Shown here: in pieces, positions 22,808-33,428 of the stretch
How the letters are laid out: each line of letters begins with the position of its first letter
Numbering within the stretch: the first letter of the stretch is position 1
Assembly: GCA_029891385.1 (NCBI GenBank)
Contig: CM057230.1
Coordinates: 23,316,847 to 23,380,846 of the forward strand
Length of the DNA stretch: 64,000 nucleotides
Direction: 5' to 3'
Source: Erythroxylum novogranatense
Taxonomy: Eukaryota > Streptophyta > Magnoliopsida > Malpighiales > Erythroxylaceae
The notes under the pieces: generated by a model
The model's input: only the letters and a program-made list of their open reading frames with translations
What the model was told of the DNA's origin: nothing
The model's database searches: none
Translations under genes and position numbers: made by a program

Positions 22808-22990
22808 GGCGTGTTTACGGGTTGTTGCGTCATGACGTGTTCATCGTGACGCCCTTGCGAGCAATTTTCCTTTCGCGCGTCATGACGAAGCGAAGAAACA
22901 CGCCTTGTGACGAGCATTAGCGAACGCGTCATGGTGCGTACCATAAGATACGCGCTTGGCGTATGCGAGGGATCTCGTCGCGTCGTGGAC
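22808..22990 (+). repeat. GC-rich microrepeat cassette in the A2 3' LTR
   Basis: Units such as GCGTCATGACG, CATCGTGACGCCC and CGTCGCGTCGTGG. Many look like GTCGCGACG-type units with CG changed to TG or CA, as expected from decay of methylated cytosine. Confidence 0.7.
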
Positions 22991-23777
22991 GCCATTTCTT
23001 CGAGAGTGAATTTCAAGTTTTGAGGTTTTAGCCCTAATGAATTGGTTCTTAATTTATTACAATTTAGAGACTAGGAACTGCAAATTTATAGAAATGGAAG
23101 TTCTGAATTAATTTCAAAAGTTCTCGATTTTTGATGGAAAGTGAATAGTAAATAGTGAATATGATTTCGATATGAAGATAGTTCTCATATATTGGAATGT
23201 AACTTGTGGAGTTCTAAATTACATTAAATGGGTTCTGGAGTCTATGAATTTCGATCTTTTAGAGAAAAAGAGTTGAGATGGAAAGATTTGGGGATGGTAC
23301 TGGAATTGTCATAAACATGTATAGTACGCATTTTAATCGCTACAAGTGCATTATTGACTATTGTGATTGTGCAATTGGTAATGTTTGTGTATTTTGATTG
23401 TTTTAGAGGCACAATTGGAGCGTCGATCCACCGACGTGGCTGAGACTTCCCGGTATTAGCTCGAAAGCTTAGAGGTGAGTAACCTAGTTGGTTCCTCAAT
23501 CTTTTTGTGTTTAAAATTATGTGCTTATGCCATGTAGAGATAATGGAGGGTTTATGTATTTGATTTTGACTGATTTCGGACCATAGGTGTCCGAAATATC
23601 TGGAACTTGATATCGAAGTGTCAATTGTGTGTGAATTGTAATCACTTGGTTTTAATGCGATTTGGGACATATGGAATTATGTTGTGACACAACTATTGTA
23701 AATTGAGACATATGCATTTATGTATAAAGGCATGTTCAGATAATGACAGTTGTGACCGGAGCTGCCACCGTATTTCA

Positions 23778-24013
23778 GAGCTTAAAACTCAACGCAACAG
23801 GGCCTCGAGCCTAACGTAATTCAGAGCCACAGGCTCACCTTATCAGGGCTTCAAGCCCACCGTAAATTCAGAGCCACAGGCTCACCATTAATGAGCCCAT
23901 TTTTGGGACAGATCAGGCGCACGGTCACAACACCGTAATAAAATGGAGAGTGTCACATGTGCATTGCATATACAAATAATTAGATATAGACTGTGTGAAA
24001 GGCGAAACGCCTT
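23778..24013 (+). other. Mini-hairpin series in the A2 3' LTR
   Basis: Perfect small stems in order: GAGCC-ACA-GGCTC (23824-23836), GGGCTT-C-AAGCCC (23846-23858), GAGCC-ACA-GGCTC (23871-23883), CCCA-TTTT-TGGG (23896-23907) and AAGGCG-AAA-CGCCTT (23999-24013). A decayed one at 23778-23790 is perfect in the 5' LTR (GAGCTT-A-AAGCTC, 12165-12177). Confidence 0.8.
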
Positions 24014-24102
24014 ATATTTGTGAAATGATAATGCATGTGATATTTCCGAATGTGTTACTATGTGATATTCTGTGAATTGGTTGTATATGCATGAGTTGAG
24101 TG

Positions 24103-24141
24103 AACCATCGATGATGGTTTCTCGCTGAGTTCGCAAACTCA
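24103..24141 (+). other. Twin hairpins before CTCACCC in the A2 3' LTR
   Basis: AACCATC-GAT-GATGGTT (24103-24119) and TGAGTT-CGCA-AACTCA (24126-24141), followed by CCCAACATTGC. Found with the same order in A and B LTRs. Confidence 0.85.
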
Positions 24142-24530
24142 CCCAACATTGCAAATATTTTTCAGGAAAGAGATAGTAGGCTCCTAGCTCCAGAGGGTTA
24201 GACTTTTCCTACCTTGTGGTTGAGTTGGCAAGAGAAGTATGGCACAAAGGTGGGTCAGCTGGGACTTTTGGAGATGACCTAGTGAGGAGTTTGTTTTAGT
24301 TTCTTTTGAGTATTGTACAATCAGTGAGCAATGACAGAATTGTGTATTTATGGTTTTAATGGAATGAAATGAAAAAGTATTTTGATTTCTAAGATTAGTG
24401 ATTGTTATATTTATATTGATGCCATGTGGATTGTAGTAGGGTTTGCTCGTAGTGCACCCTTATCGTAGGTTATGTGTAGGAACGACCTACGGGCGTCCCG
24501 GTGTGTATCCTACGATAAGGGGGAGCTACA

Positions 24531-24915
24531 GGGTAGGTGTCCTGTGAGATTGGAGCATTATATATCCTCCACTTTCTATTGATCTTCTTAACTACTACCA
24601 TATTTACATACCATTTAGTGTAATATACTCTTCTAAAGAAACATGTATCTAAGAGTTTGGTCACTTCCTCTTCTATGGCTAGTTGTCTTTTTATTATGAA
24701 ATTTCTATTCTTTTGTTTTATTGGCTTGAATATTGGGCCAGTATTTAACTTATAAGAAGTTAGCTCCCTACTTTCCCCAATCATATCATTTACAATCTAC
24801 GAAAAAATGTCTAAATGTTAGAGAAAGAATTTCCTTAAGTTTTACTTTCTATTTTCTTCCATCCTTGTATAAATATTAAGTGTCTTAGATTTTACAGGTC
24901 TTCCTACTATAACAT
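24531..24915 (-). pseudogene. pol: Tat-type Ty3/gypsy reverse transcriptase fragment
   Basis: Minus frame near 24784-24540 reads YKLNTGPIFKPIKQKNRNF, RQLAIEEEVTKLLDTCFFR and VVVKKINRKWR, which I recognise as the RT N-terminal region of the Tat group (KPVKQKRR and LAIEEEV-type blocks), distinct from the Del/Tekay RT of A1 and A2. Upstream sequence up to about 24915 still aligns loosely with the DVFAW-type block but has stops. Just before the A2 LTR about ten codons of the conserved DFTDLNKAC region are missing. A2 inserted into this element; the other half is not seen left of A2. Confidence 0.75.
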
Positions 24916-25851
24916 GATCTTTTCCTCTTCTAATTTACCCTAAGTTTCTTTTAATGGATCTCTCAAATTCTTCCACCTTTATGGCATAATTGACTTTCAT
25001 ATATTTTAAGGTTTATAATATCATTATTATTCTTTATTCCATATATACCTCATCTACTCCATCTAGGGTTAAGAAATTCATTATAAGATGTTAGGGTAAT
25101 AACATTATCGATGATGTGCATATGGATAACCTACTAATTATGACATTATATATATTAAGGGTGCAGTTGCTTCTACACGTTTCTTTGTTCTGTAATCGCA
25201 GTGGGTCACAGCCCGACAAACAATGCACGACTACAGGCCAGGCAAATGAAGAATGTACAGATGCATTGCATAGGGTTTGAGTCGTATCCGTCAGAAGATT
25301 TCTCGAGCATCCTGACAATTTTTTCCGTTTTCGTGCGAAACTTTCAGTCCTTTTCCTGTTGCGAATCGAACCGTTGGTCCCATTGGCGTTTTATTTTAGT
25401 AGTTTTAATCGATTTTGGTGCTTCACTCTTTTACCAACAAGCCTTCCCCCTTTTAAAATCCCACCTTCCGTATATTTTGACCAGTTGCTCTGATATTGCC
25501 TTAATATTATATTTTCTCTACCAGGGTATTTTTTTTGGCAAGCGTGGTTCTAACTTCCTTGACCTCATTTGCAAGCACATTTCAGTAGGTCTTAGTATAC
25601 TTTACAGGCTTTTATGTGCTTTTACGATTTGGCTTTTATTTTTAGCATTATCTCCTTTTTTGTTATTATTATAGTATTATTAATACTTTAGTGGTATATA
25701 TTTATATATTGTATCCTTATTTTTATTTATTTATATTTTTATTTTTTGGAACTTATTATTTTGTAATTTGCGTAATTTTTATCTACTTAATATTTTACTG
25801 TAATAGTTGTGCCTTTTTTCTTTGTACCATGCATCACTCATATTATTGTCT
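24916..25851. other. Unassigned AT-rich region, possibly low-copy
   Basis: No LTR, PBS or pol similarity recognised. A moderately GC-balanced block at about 25185-25330 gives way to long T-rich stretches (25390-25850). An open stretch on plus at 25201-25674 has low-complexity, hydrophobic-rich content and I see no known domain in it. It could be old transposon, intron or intergenic DNA. No function is proposed. Confidence 0.4.
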
Positions 25852-25978
25852 CATTTGCATGTGGGTCTACCGGAAATAGCCTCTCTACTATGTAGGGGTA
25901 AGGCTGCATACTATCAGACCTCTCCAGACCCTGCTTCATTGTGGGACTTCAAACTGGGTGACGATGATGATGATGATA
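25852..25978 (+). mobile_element. LINE/SINE-type 3' tail with GAT repeats
   Basis: Contains CCGGAAATAGCCTCTCTAC, then a TAGGGGTAAGGCTGC-like stretch, CCTCTCCAGACCC, a GTGGGAC-like stretch and AAACTGGGTG, ending in (GAT)n at 25963-25977. This arrangement matches the 3' ends I know from plant SINEs (TS and Au types) and RTE-clade LINEs that end in short simple repeats. I see no pol III A and B boxes upstream, so a 5'-truncated copy is likely. Confidence 0.65.
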
Positions 25979-26234
25979 TATTAAGGGTATTTTTATTACA
26001 TATAAGTTTATTATATTTATTGTTTTCCTTAATCATATTTTGAATGTCATTAGAGAGGAAATCTTCCTTTTCCTATGTATTTGTTCACTTTTAAAACCAA
26101 GTAAAGGTTAGTTGAAAAGTCTTAGCTTATTCATTGGGATGCTCATCTATTTGAAGGAATTGTAAAATAAAATGTCTACAATGCTTCTCATTTTTATCAA
26201 TATCTTTTTAACTAAGGAGATGGTAATTAATAGG
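25979..26234. other. AT-rich spacer before the D LTR
   Basis: No gene, repeat or site recognised. It ends in TTAATAGG directly before the TGTGACGCCC end of the D LTR. Confidence 0.5.
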
Positions 26235-26920
26235 TGTGACGCCCTAATACCCCCTAGGAGGATACGGGGGCGCCACGCAGACAACATAACATAAATGCAT
26301 ACAGAACGGAAACAAAACCAAAACATACGAAACATTGATCATGCAATCTCAATAGCTCGAAGCACATGCAGTTCGAAGAAAACATAAACCATAATGCACT
26401 GAGCTTTAAATACAACTTGTTCCAAACCAGAACTAGCCTGAATTAAGGTTATTACAAACCTTCAAATAAGTCCAAAGTCATATACATCAAAGATAAGCCA
26501 AAACAAACTCCAAATTTTCAATTTTAACAAAATAAGACTCACAATTAATTGGCCATTGCGATTGACTCGTCCCAGTCCTTATGTCCTTCTCTTAGAACCT
26601 ACACGGGGCAAATCCACCGTGCTAAGCATATAGCTTAGTGAGTAGTAACTAAACTATGCATAAATTGACAATTAATTATACACAATCATGATATATCAGA
26701 AGCATACATTAACAGTTTATCAAAACAAACAATTCAAATATATAATATTGGATCTCAAACATATTGCACAAAAAATAGGACTGAGTCTCACAGGAGGGTA
26801 TAACCCTTTATAATCAGAACACCATTTCTTGTTTATATCAGAATCAAACGGAAATCAGAATACAAAATCATATGACTATTAAATCTAATTACAGAAGTAG
26901 GTAATGGGATTTGTATAGAA

Positions 26921-27049
26921 GAGACCGAAGTCTCGACACCAAAGTGTCACGGAAGAGACCGAAGTCTCGACACCAAAGTGTCATTAACAGAAGACACTGT
27001 CGATAACAGAAGACACGAAAGTGTCGACAACAAAAGACACTAAAGTGTC
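26921..27049 (-). repeat. Tandem tetraloop hairpin array in the D LTR
   Basis: Hairpins on plus: GAGAC-CGAA-GTCTC (26921-26934), GACAC-CAAA-GTGTC (26935-26948), the same pair again (26955-26968 and 26969-26982), GACAC-GAAA-GTGTC (27012-27025) and GACAC-TAAA-GTGTC (27036-27049). In the element's own (minus) sense the first type reads GAGAC-UUCG-GUCUC, a C(UUCG)G tetraloop, known to be exceptionally stable in RNA. Confidence 0.85.
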
Positions 27050-27902
27050 ACAGAAGCAACTGCGACCCTTCTAGGCATACCTATTTACCCACAACTAAGA
27101 CTTAACAGAATAAAAACAAAAATGTCTGAAATTCAATTCCCATATTTACAACTTTGCAAATCATTCAATGATTTAATCAATAGCAAACAAAATAGTCAAA
27201 GCAAAACTGTTAAAAATTTTGCTTACTGAATTACTAACACAATTTAGCAACTAAATTACTTACAAAATTTACCGTCTATATTAATTACAAAATCTCCCTT
27301 GTTGTTTATTGCCTCGACGTCCCGACAATATCTGGAATCAGTCCCTTGATGGGTTCCTCTAAAGCATTCAATACAAGCGCATATCACTATTGTGTACAAT
27401 TATTAATTCAATTATGCACACTCATGTATAATGAATATGTATGATGCAAGTTCATGACAAAAATCCGGATTCCTTATCCATAATCTTCTCACATTAGTAT
27501 TCATGTGAAACCATACTCAATTGTTCAATCCAAATTATTTCACAACCAACTTTTGATTTCACATTGTTCAATCATTCTCATCAGGAAGGTGAGGCAATTA
27601 GGTAAAACTTTCTTCTAGAAAGTTTTCCTTCTTTGACTTAGGTTTCCAATGATACCAAATTTATCCAATTTGGGTTAGTATACTAAAAGTTATTCCCAAA
27701 AAGGTTAATAATTGTTCTTAAGCTTCAACAAAATTCTTAGCTCAACTTCCAATCAGATTATGAAATTCTTAGAGGTAGAATTAGAACTCTATTTCCTTAA
27801 AACAATTGTATCCCTATGTCTCTAGTTTAATCCAAATTAAAAATCACTCCATTCTGATAAATACAGAGAAAATTATGACTAAAATACCAAAGTACGCTTA
27901 AG

Positions 27903-28070
27903 CTGCCTGGAAACTTCGCCGCGGCGAACCTTCCAGATAGCAGAATTCTCGAAGTTTTTCTTAAAAGTTTGCCACGGTGAACTCAAGAGTTGGCCACGGC
28001 GAACTTTTACAGAACCAATTCTTTAGAGTTCACCACAATGAACTAGAAATAATTGGTCGCGACGAACTTT
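27903..28070 (-). repeat. GC-rich microrepeat cassette in the D LTR
   Basis: Units TTCGCCGCGGCGAACC, TTTGCCACGGTGAAC, TTGGCCACGGCGAAC, TTCACCACAATGAAC and TTGGTCGCGACGAAC, spaced about 25-35 bp. The later units look like CG-decayed versions of the first. Confidence 0.8.
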
Positions 28071-28752
28071 ACGGTGTTTAAATCACCTTCTTCCTCTCAT
28101 TCTTTTCCCAGATTTCTCAGTTCTAACATATTCAAAGAAGATATAACACATTTAAACCAATTTTTCTACTTACATTTCAACTCTACAACTTCAAATAAAC
28201 TAAAATTCTAGATTCCATAAACACATTAGATATCTAAAACTACCTATTCACTTTCTCTTACTACTGCGTATATTACATTCTCATCTTCCTCTATGCCTTC
28301 ACCTCATTCATCCCATTCTAAACACCTCCCAAAACATTTGAAACCTTTCCACTTTACAAAGTTTCTCTTTTAAGCTGCATGCAATCAGTGTTACAACATT
28401 TGCACTATATTATCACTCTTACAGAATTTGTTTCTCTCCCAGCTCATGTATGTGCCCAATTCCATTACTACAACAACATCAAATTCATTTACAACACATC
28501 CACAAACTATAACACAACTTACTTGATTCAGTAATTAGTTCCAGCAATGAGGGTGAATCACATGTGCAAAATAGAGGATAACCAGGCTAGTGTCATCGGT
28601 GGGGAAACAAACAATAGAGGAATGAGAGAGCCGCAGAATGGTTTTTGTTAAACAATGAGCTACGTAGCTTTTTGCATGTCTCCCATCTGTCACTTAAACA
28701 AGTATGCCACTTATCACCATACACACGAGCCATAGGATTGGTCCAACTTTCA

Positions 28753-28763
28753 ATATATATAAA
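28753..28763 (-). promoter_or_regulatory. TATA-like box of the D LTR
   Basis: An ATATATATAAA run; on minus it reads TTTATATATAT. Position fits a U3 promoter; not otherwise supported. Confidence 0.4.
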
Positions 28764-28988
28764 AGAAGCCAAAATTCTAAAATACTCAAAATATACTAAA
28801 CTCGCTAAATCGTATTTTAATCACATTCTATAATTCAATTTATGCCTGAAAAAATGCCATGAATGCATGTTCAAAATTTGCAAGAGTCCAAAAATGCATA
28901 TGCCTAAATAAGAAAAACTTAATTATGTAAAGTATACTACGCATTGAAATTCCCCAATACTCTAACCCCTAATATGGGGCGTTACAAA

Positions 28989-29000
28989 TCTTCCTTCCTT
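28989..29000 (-). other. D polypurine tract
   Basis: AAGGAAGGAAGA on minus next to the LTR start, preceded by GACGAAATTTCTT as in the other families. Confidence 0.8.
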
Positions 29001-29660
29001 AAGAAATTTCGTCATCAAAATTGACCTTATCCGAATAGTTGCAGATATTGGGCTTTCATGGTTTCTTCAGGTTCCCACATTGCTTCTTTAAGTCCATGAT
29101 GTTGCTAAAGTACTTTTACCAAAGACACAGACTTATTCCTGAACTGTTTAACTTTTTTGGCTAATATCGAAACTGGTCTTTTTTCATAAGACAAATTTGG
29201 TTGTACCTGAATTTCATGCACAGGAATCTTGTGTGAAGCATCAGACTGATATCTTCTTAGTGTCGAAACATGAAACACATCATGTAGCTTGGCCAATTCT
29301 TTAGGCAGAGCCAATTGATAAGCTACTAGTCCAATTCTTTTTTAGAATTTCATAAGGACCAATGAATCGCGGACTAAGCTTGCCTTTCTTTCCAAACCGA
29401 AGTATGTGTTTCCATGGTGACACTTTCAAGAATACTTTATCACCCACTTGATACTCAATATCTTTTCTTTTTAGATCAGCATAAGACTTCTGCCTATCAC
29501 TGGCAGCTTTCAATCTTTGCTAAATAATCTGAATTTTCTCTTCAGTATCCTTCACAATTTATGGTCCGATCATCTTATTTTCACTCAACTTAGTCCAATA
29601 TATCGGGGTTCTACATTTCCTACTATACAATGCTTCATAAGGCACCATATCAATGCAAAT
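29001..29660 (-). pseudogene. pol: D pol: integrase C-terminal and chromodomain-like end
   Basis: Minus strand. KAASDRQKSYADLKRKDIEYQ, VGDKVFLKVSPW and GPYEIL are read at 29513-29330, then a frameshift leads into LHDVFHVSTLRRYQSD (29105-29314) and VSLVKVL. The terminal chromodomain-like block (EAMWEPEE-like) lies near 29045-29090 after a stop. Stops also occur in the APYEALY part near 29660 and around 29560 and 29520. Non-functional. Confidence 0.85.
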
Positions 29661-30502
29661 CTAATAACTATTGTTGTAAGCAAACTCCATCAAAGTCAGA
29701 TAATTATCCCAACTCCTAGGAAACTCCAACACACAATCCCATAACATATCTTCTAATATCTGTATAACTCGTTCAGATTGTCCATCTGTCTGGGGTTGGA
29801 AAGCAGTACTAAACTTAACCTGAGTACCCAATGCTTCCTGTAGACTTTTCCAGAATCTCGAAGTAAATCGAGGATCACGGTCAGAGATAATCGACAATTG
29901 TACTCCATGCAACCTCACTATCTCATTCACATACAAATCTGCAAGCTTATCTAAAGAATGGTCAGGACGAACAGGTAGAAAATGAGCATATTTGGTAAAC
30001 TTATCTACAATCACCCATACAACATCATGATTCCTTTGAGTAAGAGGAAGTCCAGTGACAAAATCCATGGTAATGTTATCCCATTTCCACTGAGGAATAG
30101 AAATAGGATGTAACAAACTAGATGGAACCTGGTGCTCAGCTTTAACCTGCTGGCATGTCAAACATTTTGTTACATAATCCACAACATCCCGTTTCATTCC
30201 TGACCACCAGTAATACTGCTCCAAATCCTGATACATCTTGTTTACACCCAGATGTATAGTAAATACTGTATTATGAGCCTCAAACAACAACTTCTTCTTC
30301 AATTCATCATTAGCTGGTAAACACAACCGATCCTTATAATACAATTCACCATTACCATGCATAGAAAAATCAAACTGTTTACCTTCCTGAGTAGCCAAGA
30401 TAAGTTGTTGTAACTTATCATCAGCTCTCTGAGAATCACAAATTTCTTGCCTCAACTTAGGCCTTGCTTTCAGCTGAGCTATTAAAGTTCCATCAGATTC
30501 AA
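29661..30502 (-). pseudogene. pol: D pol: RNase H-integrase linker and integrase core
   Basis: Open minus frame ending on its upstream side where the E LTR begins at 30503. Zinc-binding region EAHNTVFTIHLG...[11 protein letters not shown]; catalytic residues in [21 protein letters not shown] and TDGQSER. This is the longest intact integrase core in the window. The block type (KAEHQVP, IPQWKW) fits Del/Tekay chromoviruses but is clearly distinct from A. The N-terminal residues of the annotated frame beyond 30502 belong to the E LTR, not to pol. A five-base duplication TTCAA (30498-30502) is expected on the far side of E, outside the window. Confidence 0.9.
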
Positions 30503-31067
30503 TGTAGCATCCCGTTACCGATGTGAAGGGCCTATTGGTAATTCGGATGGTTTGGGACTGGGTGCATGTATAATTTGAAATGCACATGCATTTATAGCCT
30601 CTAGATTATTGATAAATGATGAATATTGCATAAGCATCTGTATGTACATACATGTATGACAATTTCCCGACTTAATTGTGTAAATTGGAAAATCAGGTGA
30701 TAATTGTGCAGATTAGGTTTTGATTATAGAATTGGAACGAAAATTTAATTTTAGGGGTTTGAAAATTGAAATTTGAGTATAGGATTATGTGTTTCCTAAT
30801 TTTGAAGATTTATAGGAATTTTTCAGGAATTTTTAGAGTAATAGGTCCGGACCGGAAAAAAATGATTTAATGACTGATTAATTGGATTCCGGTTCCGAAA
30901 TTGATTGACAATTGGCATGAGATTATTTGGGTTATGATTTTAGGATTTATTATTCATAGTCATTGCGAGATTGGGAGAAATTAGAATAAGAATTGGATTG
31001 TTAGACACTAAGATTTGAGCATGTGGCAAATGAATTGCCAAACATGCCCTTAGCTTTAAATCCATAG

Positions 31068-31074
31068 TATAAAA
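31068..31074 (+). promoter_or_regulatory. TATA-like box of the E LTR
   Basis: TATAAAA about 565 bp from the LTR start, matching the minus-strand TATAAA of A1 in position. Confidence 0.5.
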
Positions 31075-31627
31075 CCTAAGTTCTTTGAGAATTGCTTCCA
31101 CGATGCTTGTTCCCTTCTTTTGAAAGAAAATTTCTCCTTAATCTTCTTCTTCTCTTCGTGGATCCATCCTTGCTCTTTCTTTCCATTTTCTTCTTTGTGA
31201 ATTGTTCATCTATCATCATCAATCTATCCCTAGGCTTGGTATTGGAGAAATGAGGTGGGGTGTTGAGTAGAGAGAAACCGTGGGTGTGATATAAGCTTGA
31301 GCGTTGGAGTTTCTTAGTGATTTTCGAAGGTTTTAAAGCTTGAATCAAGTAAGTTATTGCTCCTCTATACTTTAAGTTGTTTGATTTGATTATTAATTAG
31401 AATTATTAATGGTTTAGAAATTTACAAGTTTTCGGATGAAGTAGGTTTTGAGAAATATGTTGATTTGGATTTGGGTATTTACAGAATAATTGATTTTAGA
31501 TGGATTTGAGGTTAGAAATAAGCTGTGGCTAGTGTTTTAAATTGATTGGGAGTGATCTGAGTTGAATGGGAGGAATGAAATCTGCAGATTTGAGAAATTA
31601 TGGGTTTCGGACGCGATTCTGGGTTTG

Positions 31628-31858
31628 CACGTCGCGACGTGTGATGAACACGCCTTGTGGCGAAACAACACCCATTTGCACGTCATGACGAAAGGTGGCC
31701 GCTACATTGGCGAAGCAGATTTAAATCTCACACATCGCGATGAGCAACAATGCACGTCGCGGCGAGCAGGAGATTTCACGCCGCGGGGAGAGAAGAAGAA
31801 GGCGTCGCGGCGAAGGTGAGGCTACTCGCTGTGGCGAGCGATCATGCGCCGTGGCGAG
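31628..31858 (+). repeat. GC-rich microrepeat cassette in the E LTR
   Basis: Units CACGTCGCGACG, CACGTCATGACG, CACGTCGCGGCGAG, CACGCCGCGGGGAG, GGCGTCGCGGCGAAG and GCGCCGTGGCGAGG, about 20-30 bp apart. Confidence 0.8.
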
Positions 31859-33037
31859 GAAGCCTGATTTTCGAAGATGAATGGTTTGAGTAATTGAAGA
31901 TTTTTGAGGTTTTTAATTCCTAATGAGTTGGTTATTGATTGATTGTGATTTAGAGATTAAGAATTTCAATTTCGAAGGATGGAATTTCGGAATTTAATTT
32001 GGCGGTTCTCGAAATCGGATGGTGATTGAATAATGAATTTGATTTCGATTTAAGGATAGTTCTTGTGTCTTGAAATTGGCTTTAGAGAATGCAGATCTTA
32101 GTTAATTGAATGATGATATTAGGAATTTCTATCAATTAGAGTGAAAGGTCGAATTGGGATGATTCAGAAATAGGATCGGGAATGTCATAAACATGTATAG
32201 TACATAATTCAATCGCTACATGTGCATTACTGAATATTGGAAACTGTACAATTAGTAATGTTTGATTATTCTGATTGTTATAGAGGCTCAAGTGGAGCGT
32301 CGATCCTCCGACGTAGAAGAGACTTCCCGGCAGTAGCTCGGAAGTTTAGAGGTGAATAACCTAGTTGGTTCCTCAATTTCTGATTTGTTAAATACTTTGT
32401 ATGAATTGTCTGCAAATATGAATGAACTGCGTGACTTCAATACATACTGTTGAATGAGATGTGTTATTGTGAAATTGTGAATGCATGTTAGGCATGATCG
32501 GGAATTGGTAATGTAACATCCCGTTACCGATGCGATGAGCATATTGGCACGGGTAGTGTTGTGATTGCATATTTAGTGATCGAGTGTTTTGTGGCCTTTG
32601 AGATAGATCATTTTGCACATGCATATACATAGTGACATGCATTCATGATTTTCCCAGCATTTAAATTGTGAATTTTGAGATAATTGAGTTAGATTTGATT
32701 TTAAAGTGAAATTAGGGATAATTTGAGTAGAATAGTGGAATTAGAGTGAGAATTGAATTTTAGAGAATTGGAAATTGAAAATTAAGTATGAGATCGAGTG
32801 TTTTATATTTTTGAGGAATTATGGGAATTTCTCTGGAATTTTTAGAGTTATGTGTTTGGACCGAGAAAATGACTTAGAGACTGATGATTGTGATTCTGGT
32901 TTCGAAAGTGAGTGGTAAATGGCTTAGAAAATTTAGATTTATGAGTTTAAGAATTATTATGAAGAGCCATTGAAATTTAGAGACTGAGATTGAATGAATT
33001 TGAGGGCTGTGATTTATAGGTTTAAATAAGCTATAGA

Positions 33038-33043
33038 TATATA
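33038..33043 (+). promoter_or_regulatory. TATA-like box of the A3 LTR
   Basis: TATATA about 525 bp into the LTR, at roughly the position of the TATA box in E. Support is positional. Confidence 0.4.
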
Positions 33044-33428
33044 GACCTTATGTTTGAAAGAGGAAGACATTTTTCTCCTAGGGCACGAAACTTCTTCTTC
33101 TTCTCGTGGGTATCGCTGATCTTGCTTTCCTTGGAGAGTTTTCTTGCTTCCTTTCTCCTTGTGGTTGGAGAGTTGTTAGAAGCCTGGAGTTGTGTTGGTT
33201 GGCTTAGATTGAGGAGTTTATCGTGAGTGAGAGAGCTTGAGAAGTTTTCGGAGATTCTAGGGTTACCGTGCGATTCTGTGATTTGGTAAGTTTATTGTGT
33301 TTTAATGTTGTATTTATGGTTATTTATGACATTTATGGTATTAAATGAGTTAGATAGGGTAGTTGAATGTGGTTAATGGAGGTTTATTGGAGTAAAAAAA
33401 TGGTGAGAATCGATCGGAGAAGACGAAC

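Larger units (their letters stand above)
21688..24530 (+). mobile_element. A2 3' LTR, complete
   Basis: 2843 bp from TGTAACATCCCGTCACC to GGGAGCTACA. A TA-dinucleotide run lies near 21785-21803. The TATA position of other A LTRs reads ATTAAAACC here (near 22258), so the promoter box seems decayed. Downstream come a GC-rich cassette, the GAGGTGAGTAACCTAGTTGG segment near 23472, and a series of mini-hairpins ending in the twin hairpin. It abuts Tat-type RT sequence at 24531. No gene within. Confidence 0.92.
26235..28986 (-). mobile_element. Family D 3' LTR, minus strand
   Basis: 2752 bp. Read on minus it starts TGTAACGCCCC at 28986, directly after D pol and its polypurine tract, and ends GGGCGTCACA at 26235. 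A TATA-like run lies at 28753-28763, about 225 bp in. It holds a GC-rich cassette at 27903-28070, tandem hairpins at 26921-27049 and a further stem near 26610-26632 (rc CTAAGC...GCTTAG). Sequence differs from A, B and C LTRs although the arrangement of elements is similar. Confidence 0.85.
30503..32511 (+). mobile_element. Element E LTR (family A), interrupted by A3
   Basis: Starts TGTAGCATCCCGTTACCG at 30503 inside D integrase and resembles the A1 LTR throughout. TATAAAA at 31068-31074. The segment AGGTGAATAACCTAGTTGG lies near 32350. It is cut at 32512 by the next LTR; its remaining third should lie right of the window. Solo LTR or full element cannot be decided. Confidence 0.85.

Noticed and set aside
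25201..25674. A 157-codon hydrophobic frame in the non-LTR island
   Set aside because: Composition follows the T-rich DNA and no domain or homologue is recognised; kept only as an unassigned region.
30503..30587. N-terminal extension of the D integrase frame
   Set aside because: These codons are the start of the E LTR read on the opposite strand, joined by chance to the D frame.
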